From positions 1 to 8,792 of the forward strand of contig JANYCH010000186.1 in assembly GCA_025360395.1 (NCBI GenBank): a stretch of DNA of 8,792 bases, written 5' to 3'. The translations under genes were made by a program, and so were the position numbers. The notes beneath the pieces were generated by a model. The model did no database searches. It saw only the letters and a program-made list of their open reading frames with translations, and was not told the DNA's origin. How positions within the stretch are numbered: the stretch's first letter is position 1; each line of letters begins with the position of its first letter. Of this stretch, positions 5,583-8,792 are shown piece by piece. The DNA is from Cytophagales bacterium. Its GTDB lineage: Bacteria; Bacteroidota; Bacteroidia; Cytophagales; UBA9547.

Positions 5583-6872
5583 CTAACCTCTGTCTACCAT
5601 AGAAACATAATCCCTTGTCTTCTCTCCAATATAAACCTGGCGAGGGCGACCGATTGGTTCTTTGGTGTTCCGCAATTCTTTCCATTGCGCTATCCAACCT
5701 GGTAAACGGCCTAATGCAAACATAACCGTGAACATATTGGTAGGAATACCTAAAGCACGGTAAATAATACCCGAATAGAAATCTACGTTTGGATATAGTT
5801 TTCTTTCAACAAAATATTCATCGTTCAAAGCAGCCTGCTCTAGCTCTTTTGCGATAGCAAGGACCGGATCGTTTACTCCTAATTTGTGCAAAATATCGTC
5901 ACAAGCTTTTTTGATGATTTTCGCCCTTGGGTCAAAGTTTTTGTAAACCCTGTGCCCAAAGCCCATCAAACGGAAAGGATCATTTTTATCCTTTGCTTTT
6001 GCGATCCATTTTTTTGTGTCTCCGCCGTCATTTTTAATCTGGTCAAGCATTTCTATTACTTCCTGATTAGCACCACCGTGAAGTGGCCCCCAAAGTGCGT
6101 TGATTCCGGCAGAAATAGAACCATATAAACTTGCCTGAGATGAACCCACTATTCTTACTGTAGAAGTAGAGCAGTTTTGCTCATGATCGGCATGAAGGAT
6201 AAGAAGTTTATTTAAAGCATCAGAAACGACCGGATCAACTTCGTATATCTCAGTTGGGTCTGCAAACATCATGTGCATAAAGTTTGCGCAATATTCAAGG
6301 CTTCTGATCGGATAATTAACCGGACGTCCTTTAGATTTTTTATATGCCCAGGCAACCATGGTTGGCATTTTGGCAATCAAACGGATAATAGAATCATTAA
6401 TTGTTTTTTCTGAAGCATTCGGGTTGAGAGATTCAGGATAAAAAGCAGTTAATGAACATATAAGAGAAGAAAGGACTCCCATGGGATGGGCATAAGATGG
6501 AAAACCGTGAAGGATGGTTTTAACATCTTCATGGATCATCGAATGATCATCTATGCTTTTATCAAAAGCAGCATACTGCTCCTTTGTAGGAAGGTCTCCA
6601 TAGATAAGCAAATAGGCGACCTCAAGAAAATTAGATTTTTCAGCTAATTGCTCAATCGGATACCCACGGTACCTTAAAATGCCCTCTTCACCATCTAAAA
6701 ATGTAATCGCACTTTTTGTAACACCAGTATTTTTATACCCTACATCATAAGTGATATAGCCAGTCAAATCGCGGAGTTTTCCAATATCAATCGCTTTCTC
6801 GTTTTCTGAACCTTCAATAACTGGAAGTTCGAAAGTTTTTCCGTCCAGGATAATTTGAGCTGGGTTTGACAT
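5583..6872 (-). CDS. gltA: Citrate synthase (type II, hexameric family)
   Basis: Citrate synthase condenses acetyl-CoA with oxaloacetate to citrate, the entry step of the TCA cycle, in the cytoplasm. The 429-residue length matches Gram-negative type II enzymes. The N-terminal small beta domain (residues 1-45) leads to GILRYRGYPIEQLAE (64-78). LHADHEQN (226-233) carries a substrate-binding His. The catalytic triad is visible as His265 in WGPLHGGANQEV, His307 in GFGHRVYKNFDPRAK and Asp364 in PNVDFYSG. The C-terminal GRPRQVYIG (408-416) completes the active site. The start at 6872 gives the expected MSNPAQIILDGK N-terminus. A strong terminator follows, so it is transcribed alone. The 154-nt region at 6873-7026 separates it from a divergent nucleoid-protein gene and must hold both promoters. 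Nothing is unusual; this is ordinary housekeeping sequence. Confidence 0.98.
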   Translation of the reverse strand: MSNPAQIILDGKTFELPVIEGSENEKAIDIGKLRDLTGYITYDVGYKNTGVTKSAITFLDGEEGILRYRGYPIEQLAEKSNFLEVAYLLIYGDLPTKEQYAAFDKSIDDHSMIHEDVKTILHGFPSYAHPMGVLSSLICSLTAFYPESLNPNASEKTINDSIIRLIAKMPTMVAWAYKKSKGRPVNYPIRSLEYCANFMHMMFADPTEIYEVDPVVSDALNKLLILHADHEQNCSTSTVRIVGSSQASLYGSISAGINALWGPLHGGANQEVIEMLDQIKNDGGDTKKWIAKAKDKNDPFRLMGFGHRVYKNFDPRAKIIKKACDDILHKLGVNDPVLAIAKELEQAALNDEYFVERKLYPNVDFYSGIIYRALGIPTNMFTVMFALGRLPGWIAQWKELRNTKEPIGRPRQVYIGEKTRDYVSMVDRG

Positions 6873-6999
6873 AAATAAGTAGTGTTTAATGTTTTAAAAA
6901 ACAGGTGCGTAAGTTGACAAAAAAAATCCATTTCCAAAAGGTCATTACCCGATTTAAACCTCTTTTCAAATCAATTAATGTCATTATAATCAATCCACT

Positions 7000-7007
7000 T
7001 ATATTTG
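7000..7007 (+). promoter_or_regulatory. Candidate -7 box for the nucleoid-associated protein gene
   Basis: TATATTTG matches the Bacteroidetes -7 consensus TAnnTTTG exactly, 19 nt before the ATG at 7027. No convincing -33 TTG element is seen at the usual distance. No clear box for gltA was found in the same intergenic region. Confidence 0.4.
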
Positions 7008-7026
7008 TGATGGACATCCTCGTTTT

Positions 7027-8076
7027 ATGCTCAATTTTTCCAACTCTCAATTAGATAAACTGGCCGCTCATTTTATAGGCAATAAAACGCTGGATGAAGA
7101 TCTTAAACTTAGTTCGGAAACCATCGATGAGCTAGATGAAGCTGTACTTTCCCTTTTGTTACAATATTTTATGGGGCCCTTTAAAAGCACAGGGGAATAT
7201 TACCATTTAAAGCATGAAACAAGCCTGGAACTAAACGAGATATATGCATTTGTAACTAAGATCTTTGAAGACGAAACAAGCTTTATTGAACAATCTCAAA
7301 ACATAGCCAAGCACCTTTACGAAAAATCTACCCACCCAAAAGTGAAAGCTGGTGATATGTATGTTGGCTATTTTTCGAACTGTGCGGTAGAAGACGAAGT
7401 AACGGATTGCATTGGTATTTTTAAATCTGAAAATAAAGAAAAATACCTTAAAGTTTACAACAACAATCATGGATATGAAATGGCCGCCGATGAAGGGATC
7501 AACATCCATAAGCTGGACAAAGGCTGCCTGATCTTTAATACTGAAAAAGACAAAGGATATATGGTAGTGCTGGTTGACAACCTGAATAAGCAGGATGGTG
7601 CTTTATACTGGAAAGATGAATTTCTGAAGGTAAAACCCAGGGAAGACAATTACTACCACACGCAGGGATACATGAAAATATATGACAATTTTGTTCAGGA
7701 CAAATTGAAAATAGATTATGATGTTTCTAAAGCCGACGAGATCGATATTCAAAACCGAACTAAAAAATTCTTTAAGGAAAAAGAAACATTTGATTTTCAG
7801 GAATTTGCCAATGATGTGATACAGCAACCGGAAATCATAGACAAGTTCAGGGCCTTCAAACACGAATACCAGGAAACACACGAAGTAACGATTGCAGATG
7901 AATTTAGTATTTCAGACAAAGCTGTAAAAAAGCAGTCCAAATTTTATAAAAGTATCATCAAGCTTGACAAGAATTTTCATATTTACGTACATGGAAATAA
8001 GGAAAATATAGAAAAGGGTGTTGATGAAGCTACCGGGATGAATTATTATAAATTGTTGTTCAGGGAAGAAAGCTAA
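7027..8076 (+). CDS. Nucleoid-associated protein, NdpA/YejK family
   Basis: The 349-residue product matches the NdpA-type nucleoid-associated proteins in length and general layout: an alpha/beta N-terminal half, HPKVKAGDMYVGYFSN (residues 103-118), IGIFKSENKEKYLKV (129-143), and a charged helical C-terminal part ending in a short strand, YKLLFREE. E. coli YejK, the family reference, is abundant in the nucleoid and binds DNA; the role in Bacteroidetes is not well defined. There is no signal peptide or membrane segment, so it should be cytoplasmic. It is divergent from gltA, with a TATATTTG box 19 nt before the start, and is followed on the same strand, after an 83-nt gap without a visible terminator, by a flippase gene. 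Cotranscription is possible. It is intact and ordinary. Confidence 0.85.
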   Translation: MLNFSNSQLDKLAAHFIGNKTLDEDLKLSSETIDELDEAVLSLLLQYFMGPFKSTGEYYHLKHETSLELNEIYAFVTKIFEDETSFIEQSQNIAKHLYEKSTHPKVKAGDMYVGYFSNCAVEDEVTDCIGIFKSENKEKYLKVYNNNHGYEMAADEGINIHKLDKGCLIFNTEKDKGYMVVLVDNLNKQDGALYWKDEFLKVKPREDNYYHTQGYMKIYDNFVQDKLKIDYDVSKADEIDIQNRTKKFFKEKETFDFQEFANDVIQQPEIIDKFRAFKHEYQETHEVTIADEFSISDKAVKKQSKFYKSIIKLDKNFHIYVHGNKENIEKGVDEATGMNYYKLLFREES

Positions 8077-8159
8077 GAATTCGAAACTATAAAGCCACAT
8101 CTAAATTTTCCACAGACTATTACATTCGTAAACCGTAATCTTAAATCGTAAAAATTTAA

Positions 8160-8792
8160 ATGGGGATCCTTAAAAAACTAGCAGGCGAAACAGCTGTATA
8201 TGGGCTAAGCAGCATTGTGGGTAGGTTTCTCAATTATCTTCTGGTTCCTTTTTACACGGCAGTATTTCTTCCGGCTCAATATGGGGTTATTACTGAAGTC
8301 TATTCCTATGCGGCTTTCCTTAACGTAGTTTTCATTTACGGAATGGAAACAACCTATTTCCGTCAATGCAACAAAAATGGAGTAGATAAAGAAAAAGTAT
8401 TCTTCAAAATACAATCTCTTGTTGTAATAACTACTGTTTTGTTATGCAGTTTAATGATGCTTTTATCTAACCAAATTGCTTACGTTCTAAAATATCCCGA
8501 AAACGGCAACATCATCATTTTACTTGCTGCCATCCTGGGGTTTGATGCCGTACTGGCAATACCTTTTGCCAGGCTCAGGCAGGAAGGAAAAGCCAAAAAA
8601 TTTGCCTTTGTTAAGATTCTTAATATTCTTTTAAACATTGGCTTAAATGTGCTTTTCTTAATTATACTGCCAAAACTAAGCGGCGACCATAACCCTAATG
8701 TCGATATGGTCTTAATTGCTAACCTTTTTGCCAATGCTGTACAGATCTTCTTCTTTATAGAATACTTCACTCTGTGGCGGGCAGTGAATTTA
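8160..8792 (+). CDS. Polysaccharide/oligosaccharide flippase (MOP superfamily), 3' end beyond the window
   Basis: An open frame from ATG at 8160 runs 211 codons to the window edge without a stop. It starts MGILKKLAGETAVYGLSSI, the amphipathic start followed by the first membrane helix typical of Wzx-like flippases. VGRFLNYLLVPFYTAVFLPAQYG follows, a classic Bacteroidetes signature of the family. Further hydrophobic segments are visible at about residues 45-62, 84-105, 118-140 and 155-175. AIPFARLRQEGKAKKFA lies between two of them. Such proteins move lipid-linked sugar units across the inner membrane for surface polysaccharide or lipopolysaccharide assembly. Full members are about 480-500 residues, so less than half is present. 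It lies 83 nt after the nucleoid-protein gene. The substrate cannot be told. Confidence 0.85.
   Translation, partial: MGILKKLAGETAVYGLSSIVGRFLNYLLVPFYTAVFLPAQYGVITEVYSYAAFLNVVFIYGMETTYFRQCNKNGVDKEKVFFKIQSLVVITTVLLCSLMMLLSNQIAYVLKYPENGNIIILLAAILGFDAVLAIPFARLRQEGKAKKFAFVKILNILLNIGLNVLFLIILPKLSGDHNPNVDMVLIANLFANAVQIFFFIEYFTLWRAVNL

Noticed and set aside
6967..6993. A gltA promoter with TTG and TTGATTTG on the minus strand
   Set aside because: The spacer is only about 16 nt and the -7 box has a mismatch, which is too weak to report as a feature.

Overview
The window looks like Bacteroidetes chromosome, most likely a Sphingobacteriaceae relative (Pedobacter or Mucilaginibacter type). The reasons are the AT-rich, A/T-tract-rich intergenic DNA, the lack of strong Shine-Dalgarno sites, a TAnnTTTG-type promoter box, a Bacteroidetes-style short Crp/Fnr regulator, and the protein sequences of the citrate synthase, the NdpA-type nucleoid protein and the flippase. 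The genus is an inference.

Layout from left to right. (1) Positions 2-2579 are an essentially complete IS21-family element on the minus strand. It has TG...CA ends, multiple 20-21 bp terminal repeats (two left, four right), istB, and an istA broken by a 4-nt tandem duplication. (2) The element sits inside a secreted SnoaL-like gene. Only the first ~45 codons remain in the window (2580-2714), and these also carry a 1-nt deletion. (3) An intact Crp/Fnr-type regulator follows at 2799-3374. (4) Next is a decayed secreted two-domain gene at 3575-4738, a metallo-beta-lactamase fold followed by a MoaF-like domain. It has two single-nt frameshifts that together restore the frame. (5) An intact SnoaL-like gene lies at 4826-5197, preceded by a tiny remnant of a second Crp/Fnr gene at 5283-5325. 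(6) The conserved chromosome then resumes: gltA (citrate synthase, minus, 5583-6872) with a clear terminator; a divergent NdpA-family nucleoid-associated protein gene (plus, 7027-8076); and the 5' part of a polysaccharide flippase gene (plus, 8160 to the window end).

The main result is that region 2580-5450 is an ancient duplication of a regulator-plus-SnoaL unit, with a different part lost from each copy. The left copy keeps the regulator but its SnoaL gene is dead. The right copy keeps the SnoaL gene but its regulator is reduced to a tail. A 24-nt block is identical between the two intergenic regions and contains an imperfect 16-bp palindrome, which makes it a good candidate operator for the Crp/Fnr protein. 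All the broken genes lie in the accessory half (positions 2-4738); the genes from 4826 rightwards are intact apart from the regulator remnant. All functions come from sequence motifs and remembered family features; no search was run.
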